Below are positions 1-9,000 of a DNA stretch of 64,000 bases, one piece after another (the stretch's first letter is position 1; every line of letters starts with the position of its first letter). The DNA comes from Saccharospirillum sp. GTDB taxonomy: Bacteria; Pseudomonadota; Gammaproteobacteria; Pseudomonadales; Natronospirillaceae. Location: positions 62,001-126,000 of the forward strand of contig JAIUML010000003.1 of the NCBI GenBank assembly GCA_022565595.1, in the 5' to 3' direction. Below the pieces are notes generated by a model. It worked only from the letters and a program-made list of their open reading frames with translations. It had not been told where the DNA came from and did no database searches. The position numbers and the translations under genes are program-made.

Positions 1-177
1 CCAATTTGATGGCCATTGGGGCTGTCAAAGAGCCTTTGTCATTAGCAATACGACTCAGGGTATTTCTGTGAACGCCCATTGCGTCAGCCAATTCGCTGAT
101 TTCAATATTCATTGGCCCCAGAAACTCTGACATCAGCATTTGCCAACCGTTACCGGGCGATGCTTCGTAGTTCTCAT
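1..177 (-). pseudogene. HigA-family antitoxin, 5' part, frameshifted and cut by window edge
   Basis: Read on the minus strand from the ATG at 177-175, the first 12 residues (MRTTKHRPVTVG) look like the start of a HigA/VapI-type XRE antitoxin, but the frame then hits a TGA. From about position 142 another frame continues the same family motif (QMLMSEFLGPMN, then ELADAMGVHRNTLSRIANDKG, a helix-turn-helix) to the window edge. The two halves join if one base is missing after the GTTGG near 143-147. Upstream (190-261) a short frame ending in LDPHLYKG and a stop could be the tail of a degraded toxin gene, but it is too short to assign. An alternative is a shorter antitoxin starting at an internal ATG in the second frame. 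The antitoxin family call is fairly safe; the broken state is inferred. Confidence 0.55.
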
Positions 178-414
178 ATCCAACCTCTATTACCCTTTGT
201 ATAGATGGGGATCCAGGTAAGTATTCTGAACAATACCAGCATCCGAGTATAATCTATGCAGTCACTGCTTGTTTGCGCGAATTTTTCAGGCTGCCAAGCG
301 AGTGCTGGCCGGCGACAGTTCAGACGAACCAGAACTGAAGCAGTTGATGGACGCATGCAGATCAGCGGCCTGGCACTGGAGCAGGAAGCGGTTTGGCTGT
401 AGCGTTCCGTGCAT

Positions 415-508
415 TGGAGCGTCGATATCATCATCGCCGTAGTCAGCGCCAGCCGACCCAAGCAAAAAGGGATCACGCGTGCCCTGTCGACTGCAAGTCG
501 ACACCCCA
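415..508. repeat. Dispersed hairpin repeat, copy 1
   Basis: Begins TGGAGCGTCGATATCA and ends GTCGACACCCCA, so the ends are an imperfect inverted match. Inside is GTCGACtgcaaGTCGAC, a short self-complementary unit. It matches copies at 9001-9094, 9117-9210 and 53589-53637 in sequence and layout, but is more diverged in the middle. It looks like a REP/MITE-type non-coding element. Confidence 0.7.
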
Positions 509-536
509 AAATCCATTAAATTCTAAAAACACCTCA

Positions 537-576
537 TTAAAACCTTTTTAAACCCTATTAAACCTCTTTTAAAGCC
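537..576. promoter_or_regulatory. Phased TTAAACC repeats upstream of the sigma-54 promoter
   Basis: Four copies of a TTAAA(A)CC-like word occur with the terminal CC at 543, 553, 563 and 575, so the spacing is about one helical turn. They lie about 110-145 bp upstream of the sigma-54 core promoter, where an enhancer-binding protein or a DNA bend would be expected. Their role as activator sites is inference. Confidence 0.35.
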
Positions 577-682
577 TCTTCTTGCTCCTCATACCCATTC
601 ATTCTGATCCAATAAAACACGTTAATGGATTTTAACTCCATTTGACCAGTTTTTAGCAACATATCAACCATCTTTGATGCTA

Positions 683-698
683 TGGCACAGCCGTTGCT
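683..698 (+). promoter_or_regulatory. Sigma-54 (RpoN) promoter of the ABC importer operon
   Basis: TGGCAC at 683-688, five bases, then TTGCT at 694-698 matches the RpoN -24/-12 consensus (TGGCAC-N5-TTGCW) at every position. Transcription would start near 709-712, about 35 bases before the substrate-binding protein start at 747. A sigma-54 activator gene closes the same cluster at 6895-8997, which supports the assignment. Confidence 0.8.
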
Positions 699-746
699 AA
701 GACCCTATTGAACCAATAAACACAAAAACGATCAGGAGACGACTCC

Positions 747-2288
747 ATGTTTACAACCCGAAAAATGGGTAAAGCATCCGCTGCTCTGTTGGCGGCACTG
801 TCCCTCGGCACTGGTGCGGCTTTCGCGCAGCAGGCTGTGGTTGTCATTGAGGCCGAACCGACCTCGATGGACCCGCACAATACCACCGACTCTGTTTCCG
901 CTACGGTACAGGGCCCGATGTTTGAAGGCCTGTTGCGCTTCGACGACAGCATGAGCATCGTCCCTGTGCTGGCCACCGGCTACAGCTACAGCGACGACGC
1001 CACCGCCATTACCTTTGAACTGCAGCAAGGTGTCACCTTCCACGATGGCGCCTACTTCAATGCGGAAGTGGTTAAAATGAACCTCGACTTCGTTCGCGAT
1101 GCCGATAATGGTCTGGCGCGCCGTTCCTTCTTCCGCTTTATCGAAGACGTCATAGTCGAAGACGACTATACCGTCACCATCACCAGTGAATCACCCAACT
1201 CGGCCATGGCCTCCTATATGGCGCACACTTCGGCTGCCATGAAATCACCTCGCGTGATCGAACGCAAAATGGCGGACCCTGACTTCAATGCCGATCGCGA
1301 AGGCGCTGTAGGCACCGGGCCTTTCCAGTTTGTTGAATGGCGCGATGGTGTACAGACGGTGGTTGAAGCCTTTGATGGCTACTGGAATGCCGATAATGGC
1401 GCCAATGTAGAGCGCATTGTTTTCCGTCCGGTTCAGGAAGCCTCGACGCGCATCAATATGCTGCAAGCCGGTGAAGCCCACCTGGTATTCCCTATCCCGA
1501 CACTCTTTGGTGCTCAACTGGAGAGCGACGATCGTGTGAACCTGCGCACCGGCCCAACTACTGACGTGCACTACATCGGCATGAACCTGCAACTGGACAA
1601 GTACCAGGATGTGAAGGTTCGCCAGGCACTGAACTTCGCCATCGACAAGGACGGCCTGATCGCCCAGATGCTCGACGGCTACGGCACCATTGCCGATTCG
1701 GCCATTGCTCCCAACGTCTATGGTTATGCGGCTCAGGAAATCTATGATTATGACATGGGCGAAGCTCGTGCCTTGCTGGCTGAAGCGGGTTATGCGGAGG
1801 GTTTCACGGCCACATTGTGGACCCGCAACAGCACCGAGTTCATTGCCGTAGCCGAGTATGTAGCGATTCAGTTGGGTGAACTGGGCATTGAAGTCACCGT
1901 TGAAGCCTATGAATCCGGCACCCTGTTCGACATGCTGGACGCCGGTGAAGGCACCGACCTATTTATTGGCCGCTGGTCGCCCGGTACTGGCGAGGCGGAC
2001 TACGGCCTGCGCCCGAACTTTGCGTCAGACCGTGTACCGCCCAACTTCAACAACTCCGGTTTCTACGTCAACGAAGCGGTGGATGATCTGCTGAACCGCG
2101 CGCTGGCAAGCTCCGACGCCCAGGAAGCCCTCAGCCTTTACGCGGAAGTTCAGGAAGTCATCTATGACGAAGCCCCCTGGGTGTTCCTGCACATCCCCGA
2201 GTCCATTGTCGGCAGTGCGCCGAACCTCGACGGTGTGTACGTTTTGCCATCAGGCAACGTTCACGTCAGCGGTATCTCTCTCAACTGA
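747..2288 (+). CDS. ABC transporter periplasmic substrate-binding protein (SBP_bac_5, GsiB/DppA-like)
   Basis: Periplasmic solute receptor of a peptide/opine/nickel-type ABC importer. Residues 1-27 form a Sec signal peptide with cleavage after AFA. The mature protein shows the family landmarks EPTSMDPHNTT near the start, VGTGPFQF, a VRQALNFAIDK segment, and a GTGEADYGLRPNF stretch that recalls GsiB-like glutathione receptors. At 513 residues it has normal length. An AGGAGA site lies just upstream of the ATG. It is the first gene of the cluster, behind a sigma-54 promoter, and is separated from the permease genes by a GC-rich hairpin that may let it be expressed more highly. The ligand (glutathione, peptide or oligosaccharide) cannot be read from sequence. 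Confidence 0.9.
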   Translation: MFTTRKMGKASAALLAALSLGTGAAFAQQAVVVIEAEPTSMDPHNTTDSVSATVQGPMFEGLLRFDDSMSIVPVLATGYSYSDDATAITFELQQGVTFHDGAYFNAEVVKMNLDFVRDADNGLARRSFFRFIEDVIVEDDYTVTITSESPNSAMASYMAHTSAAMKSPRVIERKMADPDFNADREGAVGTGPFQFVEWRDGVQTVVEAFDGYWNADNGANVERIVFRPVQEASTRINMLQAGEAHLVFPIPTLFGAQLESDDRVNLRTGPTTDVHYIGMNLQLDKYQDVKVRQALNFAIDKDGLIAQMLDGYGTIADSAIAPNVYGYAAQEIYDYDMGEARALLAEAGYAEGFTATLWTRNSTEFIAVAEYVAIQLGELGIEVTVEAYESGTLFDMLDAGEGTDLFIGRWSPGTGEADYGLRPNFASDRVPPNFNNSGFYVNEAVDDLLNRALASSDAQEALSLYAEVQEVIYDEAPWVFLHIPESIVGSAPNLDGVYVLPSGNVHVSGISLN

Positions 2289-2305
2289 TACCCATGCAAT
2301 AAAAG

Positions 2306-2332
2306 CCCGGCCACCCTCGGCCGGGTGTTTCT
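2306..2332 (+). terminator. Intercistronic hairpin after the binding-protein gene
   Basis: CCCGGCC (2306-2312) and GGCCGGG (2319-2325) form a 7-bp GC stem with a 6-base loop, followed by a weak TGTTTCTGT tract. It sits 18 bases after the binding-protein stop and 28 before the permease. It probably acts as a leaky terminator or mRNA 3' stabiliser that favours excess binding protein, as in many ABC operons. Confidence 0.55.
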
Positions 2333-2359
2333 GTCTGGTCACTGTTTCGGACGACTCCT

Positions 2360-3280
2360 ATGTTGAACTATATTCTTCGCCGTCTATTCGGGATGGTGCC
2401 CGTGCTCCTTGTGATCACCATCATCGCCTTTCTCTTTGTACACCTCACGCCTGGCGACCCGATTCGTATCATGTACGGTGCGGAAATCGATCAGGCAACC
2501 TATCAGGAAATGCGTGAGCGGGCGGGTTTCAACGACCCCCTGGTGGTCCAGTATGGCCGCTATATGGCCAATATGCTGAAAGGCGACTTCGGCATCTCCT
2601 ACCGTACCCGCGTCAATGTATCGGATGAAATTCTGCGCCGCTTCGGCTACACCTTTGTGCTGACGGTGCTGGCCATGTTCTGGGCCATCGTCATCGGGGT
2701 AGGGGTTGGCATTCTGTCGGCTACGCGGCGTAACTCCCTGGCCGATCGCTCCAGCATGATCGCCACCATTACGGCACTCAGCATTCCCGAATTCTGGTTT
2801 GGTCTGATGATCATGCAACTCTTTGCGGTCCAACTCGGCTGGTTTCCCACCAGCGGCAGCGGTTCCTGGCAACATCTGATTTTGCCCTCGATCACACTCG
2901 GCCTTGGGGTAGCTGCCACCATCGTGCGTTTCACCCGCTCCAGCGTGCTTGAGGTACTGCGTGAAGATTACGTGCGCACGGCTCGCGCCAAGGGGCAAAA
3001 AGAATCCGTCGTTATCTGGCGCCATGTGCTGCGCAATGCGTTGATACCGGTCGTCACCATGTCCGGCTTGCAGTTCGGCTTTCTGATTGGCGGTGCCGTG
3101 GTCGTTGAGCAGGTGTTCGCCTGGCCTGGTCTGGGTTCCTACCTGATCGACAGCATTCTCGGCCGCGACTACCCCGTCATACAGGCACTTATTTTGTTGT
3201 TCTCTTTACAGTTTCTGGTGATCAACCTCCTGGTTGATATCAGCTACGCCTTTTTGAATCCGCAGATCCGCTATGAATAG
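2360..3280 (+). CDS. ABC transporter permease, DppB/GsiC type
   Basis: First integral-membrane subunit of the importer. The start MLNYILRRLFGMVPVLLVITIIAF gives the first membrane helix, followed by the conserved LTPGDP segment of the DppB family. The cytoplasmic EAA-like loop that docks on the ATPases is visible as RTARAKGQKES followed by RHVLRNALIPV. The length of 306 residues and six predicted helices are typical. It is followed after 12 bases by the second permease, so the two are surely co-transcribed. Substrate specificity follows the binding protein. Confidence 0.92.
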   Translation: MLNYILRRLFGMVPVLLVITIIAFLFVHLTPGDPIRIMYGAEIDQATYQEMRERAGFNDPLVVQYGRYMANMLKGDFGISYRTRVNVSDEILRRFGYTFVLTVLAMFWAIVIGVGVGILSATRRNSLADRSSMIATITALSIPEFWFGLMIMQLFAVQLGWFPTSGSGSWQHLILPSITLGLGVAATIVRFTRSSVLEVLREDYVRTARAKGQKESVVIWRHVLRNALIPVVTMSGLQFGFLIGGAVVVEQVFAWPGLGSYLIDSILGRDYPVIQALILLFSLQFLVINLLVDISYAFLNPQIRYE

Positions 3281-3292
3281 GGGCCCTTCCAC

Positions 3293-4795
3293 ATGGTGGT
3301 GAACCAACAATCTCCCTTCATAACCTTTGTTCGTAAATTTCTGAAGCAGCACCTCGCCCTGGTGGCTTTCGCTGTTCTGCTTGGCATCATGGGTGTCGCC
3401 GTGCTCGCACCCTGGATCGCACCGTTCGATCCGCATCGCCCGGTCACGGTGCAATATGCCGATCACGGCATCGACATCACGCAGTTGACCCGTCACAGCC
3501 CAGTCCTGGAAGGCGTACTGTCGGATGGAACCAGACTTGGCTACAGCGATTTGCCCAGAGTGGAGGTTGGCGCGCAGAATCAACGCGTCGTCAATGCCCG
3601 CCGCACCCGCAGTGGCCTGAACATTACAGCCCTGACCGCAGGCCATACCGCCGTTACCTTCAGCATCGATGAGTTGACCACGGCCATGGATGTCTATGTA
3701 CGCGGCGAAGTGCCGTTGGCGGCCATCGAGCCCGGCTTGTCGCAGTTGACGATTGCGCTGGCGCAATCCGACTTCGCCATTGGCGAGCAGACGACGCTCG
3801 AACTGAAGGGCTTGCGCAGCGACGGCACCGAACTGGAAGGCCAGGATACCATCAACCAGTTCGGCACCGAGTATCGCCCTGAAGCCCCGCTTCAGGTGGA
3901 ATGGCGCTCGCTCGACGAGGGTGTCACCTCTGTCAATGCCAATGGCCGAGTCGACTTTCTGACGGCAGGCGAGGGCCTGGTGCAGGCGCGCTTCGGTGAC
4001 GTCACAACCCTGGCGCAATTTGCTGTCGGCGGTGCTGAAGTCGCACCACGGCTGATCAATCTGAGCCTGGCCGATTACGAAACCAACCTGACCGACGCCT
4101 ACAAGCATCAACGACCTTCCGGCCTGCACTGGTTCGGAACCGACCACCAGAACCGCGACATCTTCAGTCGGGTGCTGCACGGCACCCGCGATACGCTGAT
4201 GATCGGCTTTGTCTCGGTGGCCATTGGTACCCTGATCGGCACCGTACTTGGGCTGCTGGCTGGCTTTTATGGCGGGCGAATCGATAACGCCATTACTCGC
4301 GTCATGGATGTGCTGCTGGCCTTCCCGGGCATACTGCTGGCCATCGCTGTTATTGCCTTTCTGGGTGCCGGGCTGATCAACATCATCTTTGCCGTGGCGG
4401 TATTCACTGTGCCGGTATTTGTGCGCATTGTGCGCGCTTCCACGCTCTCGTTAAAAGAGATGACCTACGTCGAGGCGGCGCGTTCTATTGGCGTGCGGGA
4501 CAGCGTCATTATCGCGCGCCATATCTTCCCCGGAACGCTGCCGGTGGTACTGGTGTACCTGACCATGCGCATCGGGGTGGCGATTCTGATCGGTGCGGCC
4601 CTGAGCTTTCTTGGCCTGGGTGGCGACATCACCGCACCGGAGTGGGGTTCCATGCTCAGTGCGGCCAAGGACAACAGCTCCACCGTGTTTCACGCCACCT
4701 TTTTCCCGGGCCTGGCCATCGTCATCACCGTCCTGAGTTTCAACATCTTCGGTGACGGTTTGCGCGACGCCCTGGATCCCAAGCTGAAGGAGTAA
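3293..4795 (+). CDS. ABC transporter permease, DppC type, with large periplasmic Ig-like insertion
   Basis: Second permease of the importer. The first membrane helix (about residues 17-42) ends in APFDPHRP, as in normal DppC proteins. The family normally goes almost directly to the HxxGTDxxGRD motif, seen here as LHWFGTDHQNRDIFSR only after about 200 extra residues (roughly 50-260). That insertion contains two beta-rich segments of Big_2/Ig-like character, the second reading VEWRSLDEGVTSV then NGRVDFLTAGEG. The C-terminal part is a normal transport domain with an EAA loop near residue 394 (YVEAARSIG). Total length is 500 residues against about 300 usually. The insertion is in frame and has no stop or frameshift, so it is a real fusion. 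It should lie in the periplasm next to the docked binding protein. Confidence 0.9.
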   Translation: MVVNQQSPFITFVRKFLKQHLALVAFAVLLGIMGVAVLAPWIAPFDPHRPVTVQYADHGIDITQLTRHSPVLEGVLSDGTRLGYSDLPRVEVGAQNQRVVNARRTRSGLNITALTAGHTAVTFSIDELTTAMDVYVRGEVPLAAIEPGLSQLTIALAQSDFAIGEQTTLELKGLRSDGTELEGQDTINQFGTEYRPEAPLQVEWRSLDEGVTSVNANGRVDFLTAGEGLVQARFGDVTTLAQFAVGGAEVAPRLINLSLADYETNLTDAYKHQRPSGLHWFGTDHQNRDIFSRVLHGTRDTLMIGFVSVAIGTLIGTVLGLLAGFYGGRIDNAITRVMDVLLAFPGILLAIAVIAFLGAGLINIIFAVAVFTVPVFVRIVRASTLSLKEMTYVEAARSIGVRDSVIIARHIFPGTLPVVLVYLTMRIGVAILIGAALSFLGLGGDITAPEWGSMLSAAKDNSSTVFHATFFPGLAIVITVLSFNIFGDGLRDALDPKLKE

Positions 4796-4802
4796 TCAGC
4801 CC

Positions 4803-5810
4803 ATGACACACAGAGGTACTGACTCTCAGCCGCTGCTCGACATTCGCGATCTGGTGGTCAAATTCAAGAGTGACGGGCGCGAGTTTGCGGTCGTCGACGG
4901 CATCAGCTTTCACATCAACAAGGGTGAAACCCTGGGCGTGGTTGGCGAATCAGGCTGTGGCAAAAGCGTCACCTCGCTATCGATCATGCAGCTTATCCCG
5001 ACCCCGCCGGGGAAGATTACCGGCGGCGAGATCCGCTTTCGTGGCGATAACCTGCTCGATCTTCCGGAAAAGCGCATGCGCAAGGTGCGTGGCAACGACA
5101 TTTCGATGATCTTTCAGGAACCCATGACTTCGCTTAACCCGGTGTTCACGGTGGGTGAGCAGATCGACGAAGTGCTCGACCTGCACACCGATCTGAACAA
5201 GGCGCAGCAACGCTTGCGCTCCATTGAAATGCTGACCCTGGTGGGTATTCCTCGACCGGAGCAGATTTACGATGCCTACCCCTATCAGTTGTCGGGCGGC
5301 ATGCGCCAACGGGTGATGATTGCTATTGGTCTCGCCTGTGAACCGCAACTGCTGATTGCCGATGAACCGACAACCGCCCTGGACGTTACCATTCAGGCGC
5401 AGATTCTCGAACTGATGGGAAACCTGCGCTCGAAGATGGATACCGCCATTCTGTTTATTACCCACGACCTTGGCGTGGTCGCTGAAATGTGTGACCGCGT
5501 GGTGGTGATGTACGCCGGCCAGGTCGTGGAAGAAGCCGATGTCGACAGCCTGTTCAACAACCCGCGCCACCCCTACACCCGGGGCCTGCTCGATTCCATT
5601 CCCGATGCCACGCAGAAGGTGGAACGCCTGAACGCCATTTCCGGCATGGTGCCGCAGCCGGGCACAGTCGAGCGCGGCTGTCGTTTCGCGGATCGTTGCA
5701 GCAAGGCGACTGACCATTGTTTCCAGGAAGCACCACCGCTGTTCAGTATCGATGAGAAGCACATCAGTCGCTGCTGGTTGGACAAAGATCACCCAAGGTT
5801 TGCATCATGA
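4803..5810 (+). CDS. ABC transporter ATPase, DppD type
   Basis: Cytoplasmic ATPase of the importer. It has a Walker A GESGCGKS at residues 48-55, the signature LSGGMRQRV starting at residue 163, Walker [13 protein letters not shown] and the H-loop FITHDLG. The C-terminal oligopeptide/dipeptide extension with cysteines (GCRFADRC and later SRCW) may bind an Fe-S cluster or other ligand, as in DppD homologues. It lies 7 bases after the permease, and its stop overlaps the next ATPase start by four bases, so the two ATPases are translationally coupled and likely form a heterodimer. Confidence 0.93.
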   Translation: MTHRGTDSQPLLDIRDLVVKFKSDGREFAVVDGISFHINKGETLGVVGESGCGKSVTSLSIMQLIPTPPGKITGGEIRFRGDNLLDLPEKRMRKVRGNDISMIFQEPMTSLNPVFTVGEQIDEVLDLHTDLNKAQQRLRSIEMLTLVGIPRPEQIYDAYPYQLSGGMRQRVMIAIGLACEPQLLIADEPTTALDVTIQAQILELMGNLRSKMDTAILFITHDLGVVAEMCDRVVVMYAGQVVEEADVDSLFNNPRHPYTRGLLDSIPDATQKVERLNAISGMVPQPGTVERGCRFADRCSKATDHCFQEAPPLFSIDEKHISRCWLDKDHPRFAS

Positions 5811-6784
5811 ACAAAGACACTTTGCTTGAGGTAAAAGACCTCAAGATGTATTTCCCTCAGACCACCGGACTGATCCGCAAGAAAACCATCGACGTCAAAG
5901 CCGTGGACGGCATTTCCTTTGACGTTCAGGAAGGCCAGACTCTGGGTCTGGTGGGCGAATCCGGTTGTGGCAAATCCACCACCGGGCGCGGCATCATGCG
6001 CCTGATCGAACCCAGAGATGGCGAAGTCTGGTTTGAGGGTAACGATCTGGCCAGGCTTACTCGCCACGAATTGCGCCTGAAACGCCGCGAAATGCAGATG
6101 GTGTTTCAGGATCCTTATGCTTCCCTGAACCCCAGGTTGCGCATCGAGGATGTTCTGGCCGAGCCGCTGAAAGCGCATGGCGTAAGGAGCAAGACCGAAC
6201 GTCGTGAACTGATCAACAAGATGCTCGACGTGGTCGGCCTCAACCGCAACTTTGCGCACCGCTATGCGCATGAGTTCTCCGGTGGTCAGCGCCAGCGCAT
6301 CGGCATTGCCCGTGCCCTTATACTGAACCCGAAATTGATCATTGCCGATGAGCCGGTCGCGGCCCTGGACGTGTCCATCCAGGCCCAGATTCTGAACCTG
6401 ATGAAAGATCTTCAGGCTGAGTTCGGCCTCGCTTATCTGTTCATTTCGCACGACCTCAGTGTGGTACGCCATCTGTGCGACCGCACCGCCGTCATGTACC
6501 TGGGGCGTATTGCGGAAATCGGCAACACCGAAGCCATCTTCAATAAACCCCTGCACCCCTATACTCAGACGCTGCTTGACGCCATACCGGTGTCCAACCC
6601 ACGGCATAGACGCAAGCGGGTGGTGCTGAAAGGGGATGTACCGTCACCGGTGAATCCGCCCAAGGGCTGTGCCTTTGTCGGTCGCTGTCCGAAAGTCCAT
6701 GAGCGCTGCCATGAAGACCGCCCACAGTTGATTGCTATGGGTGACGATCATCAGGTCGCTTGCCACCTGTACGACGAAGCCTGA
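5807..6784 (+). CDS. ABC transporter ATPase, DppF type
   Basis: Partner ATPase of the importer, with Walker A GESGCGKS at residues 50-57, signature [10 protein letters not shown], Walker [15 protein letters not shown] and switch histidine in FISHDLS. The family-typical C-terminal oligopeptide-transporter tail with [15 protein letters not shown] is present. The ATG overlaps the previous stop (ATGA). The next gene, a sigma-54 activator, follows after about 110 bases. Confidence 0.93.
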   Translation: MNKDTLLEVKDLKMYFPQTTGLIRKKTIDVKAVDGISFDVQEGQTLGLVGESGCGKSTTGRGIMRLIEPRDGEVWFEGNDLARLTRHELRLKRREMQMVFQDPYASLNPRLRIEDVLAEPLKAHGVRSKTERRELINKMLDVVGLNRNFAHRYAHEFSGGQRQRIGIARALILNPKLIIADEPVAALDVSIQAQILNLMKDLQAEFGLAYLFISHDLSVVRHLCDRTAVMYLGRIAEIGNTEAIFNKPLHPYTQTLLDAIPVSNPRHRRKRVVLKGDVPSPVNPPKGCAFVGRCPKVHERCHEDRPQLIAMGDDHQVACHLYDEA

Positions 6785-6894
6785 TCCCGATGCCGATGCA
6801 CAAGGCACCACCACCTCTGGTCTTGCCCATTTCGGCAGTGTACTTGTCGCCTCGGTCTGGTCTACCATATTCTGACGGCATTAAAGAGCAGTTT

Positions 6895-8997
6895 ATGGCA
6901 AACCAACAAGAGGTGGTGCTACTCACCGGCTCGGACGACACGCGGCGTGCGCTGGAATCCCAACTCGAAGAAATCATCGGCGATGTGGCGCGTATTCGCA
7001 GCTATGCGGCCGAAGAAGGCCAGATTCCATTTATTGAAGACGGCATCGTTCTGCTCTCTTCACAGCAGTTGGCAGAAGAGGTACGGGACTCTCTGGGCCC
7101 CGGCTGTACACCCATTATGGCCGAGCGCGCGATCAATTTTCATCACATTGATCAGTTGTTTGAGCTCGAAGATGGACTCGATGTGCTCTACGTCAACGAT
7201 TCCCTGGAGAACGTCCAACGGGCGGTCGAGTCATTGCGCAGCCTGGGCATCGATCACCTGAACTACCACCCCTGGTACCCCGGCAAGACTCACGCCAAAC
7301 GCTGCAGCGTTGCCATAACGCCGGGCGAGCCGAGTCTGGTACCGGATTGGGTCACACGGATTGTCGACATAGGCCCGCGCCTGATCGACGTCACCAGCAT
7401 CATTGCCTTGCTCAACGCCCTGGGGCTGGACATCGCCACCCAACGCATCCTGTCTGATCGCTATATCCAGAAAATCATCGACCTGAGCAAGCGTATCGCC
7501 CGAGTCAGTCGCGATGCCCGCCAGGTCAGTGCTCATTTGAAGCAGGTGGTGGATGGCGTGCACGATGGCATCCTGGCAGTCAGTCGAGAAGGTTATATCA
7601 CCGTCTTCAATGGCATCCTTGAAGACATTCTGGACGTGCGCGACGGCCGCGCCATCGGCAGGAAGCTGGAGGACGTCATCGAGTTGCCGGAACTGGTGCA
7701 ATTCATCGGTGACGACGACGCTGAAAGCAGCCGCTATTTCACCCTCGCCAATGCCGAGATCATGGTGCACCGCTTGACGCTCGACAGCGATCAAAGCCGC
7801 GTAGCCACCATCAAGAACGCCGGCGAAACCCTGGAAATGGAGCGCAAACGTCGGCAGGCGCTGATGCGTAAGGGCCACTACGCCAAATACACCTTCAACG
7901 ACATAGTGGGCCACAGTGACGAGCTGCAGAACACCAAACGCATTGCCCGCAAGCTGGCGCAATCGGAGCTGACCATCCTGATCGAAGGCGAAAGCGGTAC
8001 CGGCAAGGAGCTGTTCGCCAGTTCCATTCACCATGCTTCACCACGACACAATGGGCCTTTTCTGGCGGTGAATTTCAGCGCCTTGCCCGAAGATCTGGTT
8101 GAAAGCGAGCTCTTTGGTCACGACGAAGGTGCCTTCACCGGGGCTCGCAAGGGTGGCCGCAAGGGGCTCTTTGAACAGGCACACGGGGGCACGCTTTTTC
8201 TGGACGAGATCGGTGACATCAGCCTGAAAGTCCAGGCCCGGCTGCTGCGGGTGTTGCAGGAGAAGGAACTGTTGCGCGTCGGTGGCACCGACATTATTCC
8301 GGTAGATGTGCGCATCATCGCCGCAACAAACCGACATTTGCTGACGCTTGTAGAAAACAACCAGTTTCGCGAAGACCTCTACCACCGCCTGAAAGTGCTC
8401 TATCTGCATTTGCCTCCGTTACGGCGACGAGCAGAAGACATCGAGGAGCTGATCCGCTACACCATTCATCAGGCAGGGCGCCAGGACATCTACATCAACC
8501 CGGCGGTCATTAATGCTCTGGCGGATTACCCCTGGTTCGGCAATATCCGCGAACTGCGCAACACCCTGGATTACATGCTTGCCGTCTGTGAAGACAACGA
8601 ATTGCAGTTGCGCGATATTCCAGCGGAAGGGTTTTTTCAGACGACGCCCATTGGCTTGAGCAGTGACATCAGCCGACCCGCACCCAATGCCGCCACGCCT
8701 CAAACGGATACCCGAACCCCCTCAAATGCCCCTCCCAGTGCCATACCGCAGCACGAGTTGGACAGCCTGTTATGCCTGGCTTATAACCTGCAACAAATAG
8801 AAGGCCGAATCAGCCGCGTAAAGCTGGCTCGAAGCGCGCAAGCATCCGGCCATGCCTTCACTGAACAACAGATTCGGCTGCGAATGAACCTTTTGCAGGA
8901 CAAGGGGCTGGTGGTGCAATACCGTGGCCGCAGCGGCACCCGACTGACGCCGGCTGGCGAAGCGAAAGTGATGCAGCTGGCGCCTCCTGAAGCCTGA
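6895..8997 (+). CDS. Sigma-54-dependent activator: PrpR_N, PAS, AAA+, C-terminal winged helix
   Basis: Transcription activator for RpoN-dependent genes. The first ~195 residues resemble the PrpR N-terminal sensor (a periplasmic-binding-like fold that senses a small ligand in the cytoplasm). A PAS-like segment follows (about 205-300). The AAA+ domain has Walker A GESGTGKE (residues 365-372), the sigma-54 contact motif GAFTGA (412-417) and Walker B with D437-E438. After a proline-rich linker the last ~75 residues (LLCLAYNLQQIEGR then TEQQIRLRMNLLQDKGLVV, LTPAGEAK) look like a winged helix, not the Fis-type helix-turn-helix that normally ends these proteins. The ATG at 6895 starts the sensor domain; upstream in-frame codons to 6760 overlap the ATPase gene and add no conserved sequence. 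It probably controls the importer. Confidence 0.85.
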   Translation: MANQQEVVLLTGSDDTRRALESQLEEIIGDVARIRSYAAEEGQIPFIEDGIVLLSSQQLAEEVRDSLGPGCTPIMAERAINFHHIDQLFELEDGLDVLYVNDSLENVQRAVESLRSLGIDHLNYHPWYPGKTHAKRCSVAITPGEPSLVPDWVTRIVDIGPRLIDVTSIIALLNALGLDIATQRILSDRYIQKIIDLSKRIARVSRDARQVSAHLKQVVDGVHDGILAVSREGYITVFNGILEDILDVRDGRAIGRKLEDVIELPELVQFIGDDDAESSRYFTLANAEIMVHRLTLDSDQSRVATIKNAGETLEMERKRRQALMRKGHYAKYTFNDIVGHSDELQNTKRIARKLAQSELTILIEGESGTGKELFASSIHHASPRHNGPFLAVNFSALPEDLVESELFGHDEGAFTGARKGGRKGLFEQAHGGTLFLDEIGDISLKVQARLLRVLQEKELLRVGGTDIIPVDVRIIAATNRHLLTLVENNQFREDLYHRLKVLYLHLPPLRRRAEDIEELIRYTIHQAGRQDIYINPAVINALADYPWFGNIRELRNTLDYMLAVCEDNELQLRDIPAEGFFQTTPIGLSSDISRPAPNAATPQTDTRTPSNAPPSAIPQHELDSLLCLAYNLQQIEGRISRVKLARSAQASGHAFTEQQIRLRMNLLQDKGLVVQYRGRSGTRLTPAGEAKVMQLAPPEA

Positions 8998-9000
8998 CAT

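Larger units (their letters stand above)
178..746. other. Intergenic region: decayed sequence, repeat copy and importer promoter
   Basis: No convincing gene lies here. The stretch holds possible toxin-gene debris (190-261), one copy of the dispersed hairpin repeat (415-508), a run of helically phased TTAAACC-like words (537-576) and a sigma-54 promoter (683-698) in front of the ABC importer. The open frames seen on the minus strand read through the repeat and have no family resemblance. Confidence 0.6.

Noticed and set aside
174-516. Minus-strand open frames through the first repeat copy
   Set aside because: They read through the non-coding repeat; the similar peptide at 8770-9102 arises from another repeat copy, not from protein homology.
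747-2288. Naming the binding protein GsiB (glutathione)
   Set aside because: GsiB-like segments are visible, but ligand specificity in SBP_bac_5 proteins cannot be told from motifs, so no symbol is given.
3206-4180. Long open frame on the minus strand across the permease genes
   Set aside because: It is antisense to clear permease coding sequence and has no family resemblance.
6760-6894. Upstream start for the sigma-54 activator
   Set aside because: It would overlap the end of the ATPase gene and adds no conserved residues; ATG 6895 begins the sensor domain.
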